A stretch of DNA of 64,000 nucleotides. Origin: Clarkia xantiana subsp. parviflora (Eukaryota > Streptophyta > Magnoliopsida > Myrtales > Onagraceae). Under the pieces are notes generated by a model. It made no database searches and had not been told where the DNA came from. It was given only the letters and a program-made list of their open reading frames with translations. Of the stretch, positions 47,484-57,340 are shown piece by piece; position 1 is the stretch's first letter; the number at the start of each line of letters is the position of its first letter. The stretch lies in assembly GCA_036873135.1 (NCBI GenBank), contig JAPTYO010000015.1, forward strand, positions 6,038,395 through 6,102,394, read 5' to 3'. Position numbers and translations under genes: made by a program.

Positions 47484-50400
47484 TTATGCATGGAACTTCT
47501 TCAAATGTCCCCCACTGAAAGTGTTAGGTAATTCGTTCCCGTCAACATCTTGGATGCGGTATGCATTAATGTATGGAACCGCTACTATCTTGTAGGGGCC
47601 TTCCCACTGGGGGGACATCTTGTTGATTTGGTCCAAGTGTGAGAATTCGTTTCTTCTCCAGACCATTTCTCCCACGTGGAATTGTCGCGCCTTGACCTTT
47701 CTGTTGTAGTTTTGGATGTGGCTAGGCGCATCTTTGCTTGAACTTGTTCTGATTTCCATCTTTGTTCGTCTGTTAACTGAAGGTCGAGGCGTCTTTCTTC
47801 CTCATTGGCTTGGGGGTCAAAATGCGTCGTTCTGTATGAAGAGACGGCGATTTCGACAGGTGCCACTGCCTCGGTTCCATAGACTAGGCTGAAGGGTGTT
47901 TCACCTGTTGATTCTTTGGGTGTTGTGCGCACAGCCCATAAAACACTGCTTAGCTGGTCCACCCAACCTCCTTTTAGAGCATGGACTCTCTTTTTTAGTC
48001 CATCCAGGACTATCTTGTTTGCTGACTCGACCTGGCCGTTTGTCTGTGCGTGGTGCACTGATGCAAAACGGTGGTCTATCTTGAGACGTTCGCAGAAATT
48101 TTGCATATTTCCACTTCTGAATTGGGCACCATTGTCGCTAATGAGTATCTTCGGGACACCATAGCGAGCCACTATGTAGTTTCGGATGAAGTCCATGATT
48201 TGTGTGTCTGTGATGCGCGCCAGTGGCTTAGCCTCAATCCACTTTGAGAAGTAGTCGATTGCGACGACTATGAATTTTGCTTGGCCCTTTGATTTTGGGA
48301 GTGGACCTATCAAGTCAATGCCCCATTGTGCGAATGGCCATGCGCTTGCAATTGGACTTAATTCTGCTGCTGGGGCTGTGATGTTCCTTGAATGTAGCTG
48401 GCATGCTTCGCATTCTGCCACCATGTTCGTTGCTTGAGCTCTCATTGTTGGCCAATAGTAGCCCAAGTTCAATGCTTTGCGGATCAACGCGCGAGCTCCT
48501 TCGTGAGAGGCAGACATTCCTCCATGGAGTTCTTCTAGTACCGTTGTTCCTTCTGTGCTTGTGATACACTTTAGGTAGGGTGTAGAATAACCCTTTCTGT
48601 AGAGCTCTCCCTCGATCAAGGCGTAGTTTACGGCTACCCTTTCGATCTTGCTTGCTTGAGTTTTGTCTCGCGGTAGGGTCCCTCCTGCGAGGTATGCTTG
48701 GATTGGTGTCATCCAAGTTTCCTCTTCGTCAATGGCCATTACTTCGAATTGGTCTATGACGGATATTATCCTGTTTTCCACAAAGTGTGTTTCTTTGCCT
48801 TGTTCATTGTTTTGGGCATACTTGCTTAGAGCATCGGCCTCCTGGTTTTCTTCTCGTGGGACGGAAGTTATGTCGAAGGTTTTGAAACTTTCTACCAACT
48901 CCTTTGCTTGTGTCAAGTATTTCTGCATGTTTTCGGACTTTGCAGTGTACTCTCCTTTGACCTGGTTGACAACCAGTTGTGAATCACACTTTACTCGTAA
49001 GTGTTCAACCCCAACTCCTTTGGATATCCTGAGGCCTGTTATCAGTGCCTCATATTCTGCCTCGTTGTTCGTCGCTCTGAATGTCAAGTTCAAAGCGTAC
49101 TTCAAGGGGTCTGACCCGTCGGGTGGGATTAGTAGTAATCCTGCCCCCGCGCCTCCGGTGTTGGATGATCCGTCCGTGTACATTTCCCAAACTTCTGTGG
49201 GTGGGACGTTTGTATGGACTTCAACTTGTGGCTCGGGCTCGATTCCTGTGAACTCTGCTATGAAGTCTGCCAAGGCCTGCCCTTTGATGGCTGTCCGTGG
49301 AGCGAAATGAATGCGAAATTCACTTAACTCTACAGACCACTTCGTCAATCTCCCTGACATGTTTGGTTTTGCAAGGATGTGCTTCAAAGGCTGGTCTGTG
49401 AGGACCGTTATTTCATGCGCGTGGAAGTAAGGCCTTAGCTTGCGTGCGGCTATCACAAGCGCGTACAAGTGCTTCTCAATTGGTACGTAATTGACTTCAT
49501 ACTTGGCCAGTGTTTTTCTCACGTAATAGACCGGGAGTTGCGCCCCTCCTTTTTCTTTTATTAGTACAGAGCTAACTGTCGTGTTGCTAGTTGATATGTA
49601 GAGAAAAAGAGGCTCCCCTTGAAGTGGCTTTGCTAGTCTTGGAAGCGTCTTCAAGTGTTGTTTGAGTTGTTGGAATGCTTCTTCACAGGCATTTGTCCAT
49701 TCAAACTTCTTGTTTGCGCGTAATACTTCGAAGAAAGGGAGGGCTCTGTCTCCGATTTTGGCCAGGAATCTGTTCAGGGCTGCGAGGCGCCCGTTGAGTT
49801 GTTGTACTTCTTTGTGCTTTGTTGGAGAGGCCATTTCTTCAATTGCCTTTACTTTCTCAGGGTTTGCTTCAATGCCCCTTTCGCTCACCATAAATCCAAG
49901 TATTTTGCCTGACCGTACCCCGAAAGCGCATTTTGCGGGGTTTAGTCTTATTTGGTACTTTCGCATTCTCTCGAAGATTATGCGTAGGTCCTCTGCGTGG
50001 TTCTTTCTTTTCTTGGATTTTACGACCATATCATCCACGTACGCCTCCATTTTGTCGCCAATCAGATCTCCGAAAATGAGATTGACCATTCTTTGATAGG
50101 TTGCCCCCGCATTGATTAACCCGAAAGGCATAACTTTGTAGTTATAAATTTCGCTGTCAGCGTAGAATGCCGTATGTGGGGCGTCCTGCCAAAACATTGG
50201 GATTTGATTGTATCCCGTGTATGCATCCATAACTGTCATCAGTTCATGGCCCGCAGTCGCATCTACCAATTGATCAATTCGTGGGAGCGGATATGAATCC
50301 TTTGGGCATGCATTGTTGATGTCTCTGTAGTCAATGCACATTCTTGACTTGCCATTTGGTTTAGGAACAACTACAGGGTTGGCTACCCAAGTTTGATACT

Positions 50401-51385
50401 TGGATTCTTCAATGAAGCCTGCATCAAGCAGTCTGCCTACTTCCTCGCGAATGGCCAACTTCTTGTCTCCTCCTATTGACCTTAGCTTTTGTTTCACTAC
50501 TCGAGCGTCTTTGTTGATGTTGAGTTTATGGCAAATGACATCTGGGCTTATTCCTGGCATGTCCTTTGGGGACCATGCGAATAAGTCTTTGTATTCTGTT
50601 AGGAGCGCTGTGATTTCAATCACTTCGTCTTCCGATAATGATGCTCCTACGCGCACCATTCTTTCTGGCTCATCGATTTTGAATTCACGGAGTTCGTCCA
50701 TCGCTGTAGGCCTCCCGTAGTCATCTCTTGGGTCTTCGTCGATGGTGGGTACTACTGGCATGTTTCCCCTTAGGTTTTGTTGTAGCGCGACATTGTGGCA
50801 TTCTCTTGCTACTTGTTGGTTTCCTCTAACTTCTCCCACACCTGCAATGGTTGGGAACTTGATCTTCAGGTGGGCCGTTGAAGGCACCATTCTCCATTCG
50901 TTCATGGTCGTGTATCCGAGAATGCCATTGTAGGCGTTTAGCTTTTCGACTACTATGAATAGTACATCGATACTCAGACGTCTCTCTCCTTCGCCCAAAG
51001 TTACCGGAAGGGTAATGGTGCCCAGCGGGTAGCTAGCATCTCCCATGAATCCCACTAGAGGTGAGTTCACTGTTTGTATGGCCTTCTTTCTTCCAAGTGC
51101 TAAGACAATGCCTTTTGTTAGCAGGTTTGGGGCGGAGCCTCCGTCTACCAAAATTCGCTTCACTTCCATGTCATCAATAGTCATTTGAATGACTAAGGCG
51201 TCGTTGTGGGGGAAGGTTATGTGTTCTCTGTCTTTGGTTGAGAAGCCAATGACGTCCTCCATGATTGTGTCTTCCCTGTCTGGCTCCTGTGTTTTTTCGC
51301 TCTTTCCGGCGGCGTATCTCTCCCTCGCGTAAGAGGTTTCGCCCCCTGCACTGAAGCCTCCGTGTATGGTGTATGTGTTTTCCAT
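47484..51385 (-). pseudogene. Gypsy Tat pol of element B, nearly intact
   Basis: From ATG 51385 the frame stays open for 1,266 codons to 47585. Domains: protease (VDGGSA, Asp 81), reverse transcriptase (IDYRDINNACPKDSYPLPR at about 351; YVDD 449-452), RNase H (590-680), second RNase H (TDGSSN, Asp 738; NNEAEYEA; CDSQLVVNQ; EADALSK), and integrase. The integrase zinc site is His 954, His 961, Cys 992 and Cys 995; the core residues are Asp 1024, Asp 1084 and Glu 1120. A one-base loss near 47711 (ATCCAAAAC, against ATCCAGATAC in A) puts the last 75 or so residues, with the MSPQWEGPYKIV region, in the next frame (47759-47484). Enzyme cores are unbroken. The first residues (MENTYTIHGGFSAGG) match the C-terminal end of gag in C, so pol starts where gag should have ended. 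Confidence 0.88.
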
Positions 51386-51427
51386 CTTGCTTGTTCGTTT
51401 GAGTAACGCAGGCTTTCTTGTTCGAAG

Positions 51428-51443
51428 CCCGCAGACGGCGCCA
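51428..51443 (-). other. Primer binding site of element B
   Basis: Minus strand TGGCGCCGTCTGCGGG, two bases after the 5' LTR. The leader from here to the pol ATG is only about 45 bases. Confidence 0.8.
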
Positions 51444-51445
51444 AG

Positions 51446-52321
51446 TGTTTCGACCGAGTTATTGCGGGTTGCCCGCGGAATAGCTCGTCGAAATCTTCGG
51501 GTTGGGTGCGAGCCAAGTTCGTCCTCTAAAGTCGCGTGCGGGCCTTAGCTTCGTCTTCTGATCGGCAATAAGTCCTTTGGGCTCTCTGGAAGATCGTCTG
51601 TCTGCACCTGCGAGAGGAGCATTACCAAGCAGTCCCCATGGAGAGGGGGGGGGGGTGCTTGGTGCGCTCGCTCCGACGATCAACATTAGTCGACTTCTAG
51701 AGAGAGAAAGAGTGGGTTTTCTAGAGAGAGGTCAGAGCTTTTCCCATTCTCACCCAAAGTGATTTTTTGAATGCCTTGAAAATGCTTACCCCCAAGGTGG
51801 CTATTTATAGGCCATCTTGGACCGTAAACCGGTTTTGACCCGGTTCAGTGTGGAAATGTGAACCGGGATGTAGGGGAGAGCTTTGGGAAAAGGGACTCTG
51901 ACGCGCGTCTCCGGCGGCTGTCACGAGCGGGACGCGCGCGCCTTTGAAACATAAGTCTCGGACACATAGGAGTTAGTTAAAAATCGAGTCTCCTATACGT
52001 TCGAGACAAAATGGGGGGTGTACGCGACACCCCCCGGGGGTTGAGCTTACCTGGAATTCCGGATAAGCCTAGGCTTACCCGGAATTCCGGGTAAACCTAG
52101 GCTTACCCGGAATTCCGGGTAAACCTAGGCTTACCCAGAAATTCCGGGTAAGCTGGGGCTTACCCGGAATTTTCCGGGTAAGCCCCCCGGGGATGTCGGG
52201 CAAGTTCGCGACTTGCCCGGTTTCCCCCGGTTAGCTCGAAATTGGGGAATCGTAAAGGGTCTTGCGCGTGTATGAGGTCCGAATAATTAAAACCGAGCCC
52301 GAATCATGCGTATGTCCATCA
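51446..52321 (-). repeat. 5' LTR of element B
   Basis: 876 bp. TATA box on the minus strand (CTATAAATAG, 51810-51801). About 240-385 bases upstream of it, at 52044-52186, is an array of GC-rich palindromes (CTTACCCGGAATTCCGGGTAAA, separated by CCTAGG). Differences from the other LTR are almost confined to this array. Confidence 0.9.
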
Positions 52322-52915
52322 AGTGGTGCAAGTTGTTTATCGAAGTTGCCTTCAGTGGTGCAAGTTGTTTATCGAAGTCGCCTTTAGTGGTGCAAGTTGT
52401 TTATCGAAGTCGCCTTCAGTGGTGCCAGTATGCTTAAATCGCCTCAAGTGTTGTAGCTAAATCGCCTTAAGTGGTGTGATTAAATCGCCTTAAGTGGTGT
52501 GGTAAAATCGCCTTAAGTGGCGTGGTTCCGCCTTAAGTGGCGTGGTTTCGCCTTAAGCGGCGTAGATAAATTGCCTTAAGTGGTGTGGGTAAACTGCCTT
52601 AAGTGGCACGATTAAATCGCCTTGAGTGGTGTGGATGGACTGCCTTAAGTGGCACGATTAAATCGCCTTAAGTGGTGTGGGTAAACTGCCTTAAGTGGCA
52701 CGATTAAATCGCCTTAAGTGGTGTGGATGAATTGCCTTAAGTGGCACGATTAAATCGCCTTGAGTGGTGTGGATAAATTGCCTTAAGTGGCACGATTAAA
52801 TCGCCTTAAGTGGTGTGGGTAAAATGTCTTAAGTGACGTGTCGAATCACTCTAAGTGGTATGATCAAATCGCCTTAAGTTGCGGGGATAATTCACCTTAA
52901 GTGGTGCAGCGATAA
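52322..52915 (+). repeat. Minisatellite in the 3' region of C, right part
   Basis: Continues the array of 41229-41462. It begins with TCGCCTTCAGTGGTGCAAGTTGTTTATCGAAG units. From about 52436 it passes to TCGCCTTAAGTGGTGTGG units, and then to pairs of about 60 bases alternating CGCCTTAAGTGGTGTGGGTA and TGCCTTAAGTGGCACGATTA. This is a gradient from simple units to a higher-order dimer, as expected when satellites grow by unequal exchange. Confidence 0.9.
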
Positions 52916-52975
52916 TCGGAACCAAAATGGATTGATATTATAAAGGGCTGAAAGGTTCATGACATGAGAAGGAAA

Positions 52976-53276
52976 TTACAAGGACTCCAAAAGAAAAGCG
53001 TTAAGCTTGGTCCTTGGCAGCATCGAGGCTCGCACCCGCTCAAGGGCCTTCTCAAGGGCCAGGATGTACCCGAAACAGCGGTGTTGGTCCGCCATTTCCT
53101 GTGAAAAAGAAAGGAAGAGGTTAGTACATGAGAATATTTTGCCTTATATACTAAGTGTAAAAACAGGAAACCTTACCTCCACGCGGCGAATGGCCGTTTC
53201 GCGAATGTCCGAGTGGATGTCCGCCCGAGCCAAGGAGAGCGGAAGCTTTAGAGATGATGCAAGTTGTTTATCGTTT
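52976..53276 (-). pseudogene. Remnant of a spliced antisense gene in C
   Basis: On the minus strand an open piece (about 53276-53177; DKQLASSLKLPLSLARADI...IRRVE) ends at GTGGAG|GTAAGG. After a 78-bp intron (53176-53099, ending TTTTTCACAG) it continues in phase: EMADQHRCFGYILALEKALERV, then more to TAA at 52978-52976. Intron length, position at the gene's 3' end, helical charged sequence and orientation opposite to pol recall the antisense gene of A and B, but I see no clear sequence match. Upstream exons are gone. A frame running into it from the LTR is offset. Confidence 0.45.
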
Positions 53277-53369
53277 TGATAAAGGAATCGTGGATGAGAA
53301 GATCCGCGTCAGAAGATTTTTCGTAAAGACAAAAGCCTCCGAGGCCGATATCGGGAGGTCCGGAATTGG

Positions 53370-53411
53370 AAGACACGACGAACTGTAAGTCCCTCATGTC
53401 TTGGGGGCAAA
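53370..53411 (+). promoter_or_regulatory. Polypurine tract of C with adjacent inverted repeat
   Basis: AAGACA (53370-53375), a 21-base loop, TGTCTT (53397-53402), then GGGGGCAAA directly before the 3' LTR at 53412. The stem is shorter than in A, B and D, but it ends at the same point, the first G of the tract. Confidence 0.55.
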
Positions 53412-54051
53412 TGATGGGTTTCGATATATCCGTTAGGCCCATTGACGACGAGTAAACAGTGAAATAGGCCCACTGGGCTCCAAAAGAGGCTTAGAGGACT
53501 AACGCGAGGGCCCCCGACAAGGTCGGCCCCAACATATGAGCTCTACGCTCCCGATGATATGCCTTTAAGTAGGCCCCGATGATATGCCTTTGAGTAGGCC
53601 CCGATGTTGAATCCCTGAGAATATTGGCCCTGTCCCGATGACGAGGGGCCCCGAGCGGTGACCAAAGGAGATAACTCTGGAGTCCCCGACACTAGTCGGG
53701 ACTTGCCACCAGAGGACCAGGCCGAGAAACACGCCCACTATCAGCGTAGTGGGAAAGTGGCCTGAAAAGACGGAATGTGGGCTAATGGCCGAGATTCACG
53801 GAACGTGGCAGTTATCTCAACAGGTAACTGAGATAACCCCTCCCCTATATAAAGGGAGGAGTTACCTCAGGATTGATACGTTCACACACTTACATACTGA
53901 TACTTGCTTGCCTGCATCGAGATACTCATTTAAGCATCGGAGAGGGATTCTGGGTCACCGCCCGGTCTATCCCCTTCTTGCAGGATTACTTGGAGCGAAG
54001 GAGTTCGGACTTCCGTCAAGAACGTACCGGAGTTCTAACCGTGATCCAACA
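53412..54051 (+). repeat. 3' LTR of element C
   Basis: 640 bp, pairing with 34985-35619. It carries CTAGTCGGGACTTGCC where the 5' LTR has CTAGTCTTGCC. Confidence 0.9.
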
Positions 54052-54056
54052 CTAAG

Positions 54057-54432
54057 CTAGTTGGCTAAATAAAAAGGAATGACTAAGCTAATAAGAGGCC
54101 TCCTTTAAGGAGAAACAGGAGAAGAATTACTTAGTGACACGTCAGCATATATTACAATTATATATTGGTGAAACTTTTATTATATTTCACACTATTAACA
54201 ATTCTGTTATAATAAAGAACATTCTTATCTTATTTAATAGCAAAATGATGATGTGTCGTAAGGAAAATAGCAAAAATGATGATGTATCATCTCGACACTC
54301 ATGTGATCTGCCTCTTACTCTGTCCTTTCCATCACAGTCCCTTTCTCCTCTTTTCAGTTCTCCCACTTGCTTTCATGATTACACTGACAAACTTTTTATG
54401 CTTCATTTTTTTTTCTTTTATAAAACTATCAA
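54057..54432 (+). repeat. Partial copy of the promoter-like module
   Basis: 54240-54400 repeats GCAAAATGATGATGT..., TCATCTCGACACTC, TGATCTGCC and the CTTTCTCC...TTTTCAGTT.TCCCACTTGCT.TCATGATTAC string of 25325-25440. The 5' half of the module (GACAGTGGGGCAC) is missing. No gene. Confidence 0.6.
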
Positions 54433-55977
54433 AACTTTATATAGTCGTTTAATTTAATGTTGTGGAGTATAATAATGTTTTACGGTATATATTGCTTTAA
54501 GGGTATAGTGGTTTAGGGTTTAAGGTATACTGTGTTTATAATATGTAAGATGATATAGTTTTTTTGAGTATTATTATTTTGTTATTTACCCTAAAAAATA
54601 ATACATTGCAATTACAATACTTTATATATTGACAGTGTTAATTAATTACGACATAATTTTGGTATTACTGTTTAACGTATATAGGTATAGTGTTTTAAGG
54701 TTTGATTATACCGGTTTAGTTTATATGATTGATTTTATTTCAGTTTATCCATAAAATATTTAGATTATTACATTAATTTACATTGTTAGTGAAATATGTA
54801 TTCAGAACTTTATATAGTTGTTTAATTTAATGTTGTGGAGTATAATAATGTTTTACGGTAAATATTTCTTTAAGGGTATAGTGGTTTAGGGTTTAAGGTA
54901 TACTATGTTTATAATATGTAAGATGATATAGTTTTTTGAGTATTATTATTTTGTTATTTACCCTAAAAAATAATACATTGCAATTACAATAATTTATAAA
55001 TTGACAGTGTTAATTAATTACGACATAATTTTGGTATTACTGTTTAACGTATATAGGTATAGTGTTTTAAGGTTTGACTATACCGGTTTAGTTTATATGA
55101 TTGATTTTATTTCAATTTATCCACAAAATAATCTATTATATTTAGATTATTACATTAATTTACATTGTTAGTGAAATATGTATTCAGAACTTTATATAGT
55201 TGTTTAATTTAATGTTGTGGATTATAATAATGTTTTACGGTAAATATTGCTTTAAGGGTATAGTGGTTTAGGGTTTAAGGTATAACAGATTAGGGTATAC
55301 CGTGTTTATAATATGTAAGATGATATAGTTTTTTGAGTATTATTATTTTGTTATTTACCCAAAAAAATAATACATTGCAATTAGAATAGTTTATAAATTG
55401 ACAATGTTAATTAATTATGACATAATTTTGGTATTACTGTTTAACGTATATAGGTATAGTGTTTTAAGGTTAGATTATACCGGTTTTGTTTATATGATTG
55501 ATTTTATTTCAGTTTATCCACAAAATAATCTATTATATTTAGATTATTACATTAATTTACATTGTTAGTGAAATATGTATTCAGAACTTTATATAGTTGT
55601 TTAATTTAATGTTGTGGAGTATCATAATGTTTTACGGTAAATATTGCTTTAAGGGTATAGTGGTTTAGGGTTTAAGGTATAACGGTTTAAGGTATACTGT
55701 GTTTATAATATGTAAGATGATATAGTTTTTTGAGTATTATTATTTTGTAATTTACCCTAAAAAATAATATATTGCAATTACAATAGTTTATAAATTGACA
55801 GTGTTAATTAATTACAACATAATTTTGGTATTACTGTTTAACGTATATAGGTATAGTGTTTCAAGGTTTGATTATACCGGTTTAGTTTATATGATTGATT
55901 TTATTTCAGTTTATCCACAAAATAATCTATTATATTTAGATTATTACATTAATTTACATTGTTAGTGAAATATGTAT
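54433..55977 (+). repeat. Four tandem copies of a 373-397 bp AT-rich repeat
   Basis: Units begin AACTTTATATAG at 54433, 54806, 55188 and 55585. Each has TTTACGGTA.ATATT.CTTTAAGGGTATAGTGG, GATGATATAGTTTTT, CAGTGTTAATTAATTA and GTTAGTGAAATATGTATT. Units 2-4 are more alike than unit 1. A diverged single copy is at about 25480-25760. Periods near 380 bp are long for a satellite here, and nothing coding is visible. The last unit runs straight into the zinc-knuckle fragment. Confidence 0.88.
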
Positions 55978-56848
55978 TTCCGCGAGTACGTGTTAGGCTA
56001 AACCTTCTCGAAGCAGTCCTCCCAAGAGTGGGTATCTCTGACCTGTCGGGACGCAAGTATGAAATCCTAATTTCATACATACTGGGCATACCCTGTTGCA
56101 GATGTGGCCTCTTTGGCCACGGATTGGATGAATGCACTACCCCTGGATCAAGGGTGTTGACAATGATAGCCATTCGTTTGGCAAGAATTACTGAGAATCC
56201 TCAAGTATATGCAGCACCAGTTTGTCCGCGTCAGGTTATCCCGCACAGATACGGTACCAACCTACGGGAGTGGATGCCCCCCCAACCCCCCCCCCCCCCT
56301 CCCACCTTCATAACGACACTGCCAAGAGAATTTCCAGCCCCCGGTTCCCACCAGCTATCACTTTCCAACATGCCCATCCACCTTTCCCACTCAGCGTTTT
56401 CGCTTGTTTTCACCAGCACTGGAATTTCCAGTGGGCCTCCCCTAGCTCCCATTTTTGTGCAAAGACCCCTTCTACAGTCTGGGACACCGCCTACCCGCCA
56501 TATGTAAAAAGTTTTGAATTGTCCAGTATCCCTGATGTGCCAACAATCCGCCGCAATGAGACTACCACATCCACACTAGTTGGTTACTCTGTATTGTGGA
56601 CACACGGTATCCATGCGGTATTCACTCGAGAGGACCCTTACAGAACAATAACCAGGATGAATTCAGTCATGGCTACTTCAATCGGGCTACTTACAGATGA
56701 TCCGGAAGTTGTAGAGCAACTGTTGATGCTTAGGCAATATTTTACGGAGAATCCAGTTGTAATCCCCATAATCCAGTGTTTGAGTGGATGTAATGTGAGC
56801 TTACGTCCATTATTACGGAGTGATAATATTTTGATGATCAACTGTTAG
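55962..56848 (+). pseudogene. Zinc-knuckle (zf-CCHC_4/DUF4283-type) gene fragment
   Basis: From about 55980 the frame reads VRVRLNLLEAVLPRVGI, then YEILISYILGIPCCRCGLFGHGLDEC. The last part holds a CX2CX4HX4C zinc knuckle (56094-56135). This arrangement is typical of the zf-CCHC_4 region found in plant LINE gag-like and DUF4283 proteins. There is no N-terminus; the first codons come from the tandem repeat. A run of C (about 56290-56300) shifts the frame. The next frame stays open to 56848 (RTITRMNSVMATSIGLLTDD, RSDNILMINC), without a domain I know. Together about 295 codons survive. A captured or truncated mobile-element gene is most likely. Confidence 0.55.
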
Positions 56849-57204
56849 CTTTTGTTTTTAGATTGAATTTAATATAATGATTTATAATTAATTGCTTACT
56901 TGTTATTAATATTTGGAGCTTTCTTTCTCAATGGATAACATTATTTTATACCTTATATTGAACTGTTATTACTATATATTTTTGTTATACGTAATTTACA
57001 TGACTTTACGTTGTAAAGATTAATTAATCAATTAATGCTTAGTAATAATTATTTCCATTAGCTATTATTTTATTACCGAATTAACGATATAAAGGATATG
57101 CAGTTAAATTATAGATTAGTGTGGTATTTTGATTTATATTTTTTTTTATCATAATGATCAAACTGAGTTGTGATTTTTCTAATCAATCATATCGCCTGGA
57201 TATA
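56849..57204. other. AT-rich spacer
   Basis: No gene or copy of another repeat recognised. Confidence 0.4.
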
Positions 57205-57340
57205 AATGGGGGACAGTGGGGCACATTGAACGGAGCATAAAGATCATATGGGTAAGGGGATTTGCAGAATGCAGAAGCAGGCGTAAGGAAATTAGCAAAC
57301 TGATTATATATCGTCTCGACGGTCGTGTGATCTCAATTCT
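57205..57340 (+). repeat. Repeated promoter-like module, copy 2
   Basis: GGACAGTGGGGCACATTGAAC, GCAGAATGCAGAAGCAGGCG, TAAGGAAATTAGCAAACTGA and TATATCGTCTCGACGGTCG correspond in order to 25240-25360 and 61404-61530. It lies 1.3 kb upstream of the second F-box pseudogene. Confidence 0.7.

Larger units (their letters stand above)
41463..52321 (-). mobile_element. Ty3/Gypsy Tat-type retrotransposon B (gag-less, nested in C)
   Basis: 10,859 bp on the minus strand, flanked by AGTGG (41458-41462, 52322-52326), inserted in the minisatellite of C. In its own direction: 5' LTR 51446-52321, primer site, pol 51385-47484, three hairpin repeats, the intact antisense gene 44172-46605, its leader, polypurine tract, and 3' LTR 41463-42301. 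The LTRs differ by only a few substitutions; their length difference (839 and 876 bp) lies in a palindromic array. So this is a very recent insertion. No gag frame is present. Pol has one frameshift near its end. Mobility would need gag from another element. Confidence 0.93.
34985..54051 (+). mobile_element. Ty3/Gypsy Tat-type retrotransposon C, split by element B
   Basis: LTRs of 635 and 640 bp bound the element and CTAAG flanks both sides (34980-34984, 54052-54056). Without the nested B and its AGTGG duplication it measures about 8.2 kb. Order: 5' LTR, primer site, gag, pol, a long minisatellite, the end of a minus-strand spliced gene, polypurine tract, 3' LTR. Gag and pol carry several stops and frameshifts. 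By eye the LTRs differ at 14 or more sites plus a small indel, more than A or B, in keeping with C being the older host of B. Confidence 0.92.

Noticed and set aside
56231..56452. Gly-rich minus-strand frame
   Set aside because: Reverse of the poly-C/proline tract in the zinc-knuckle fragment.
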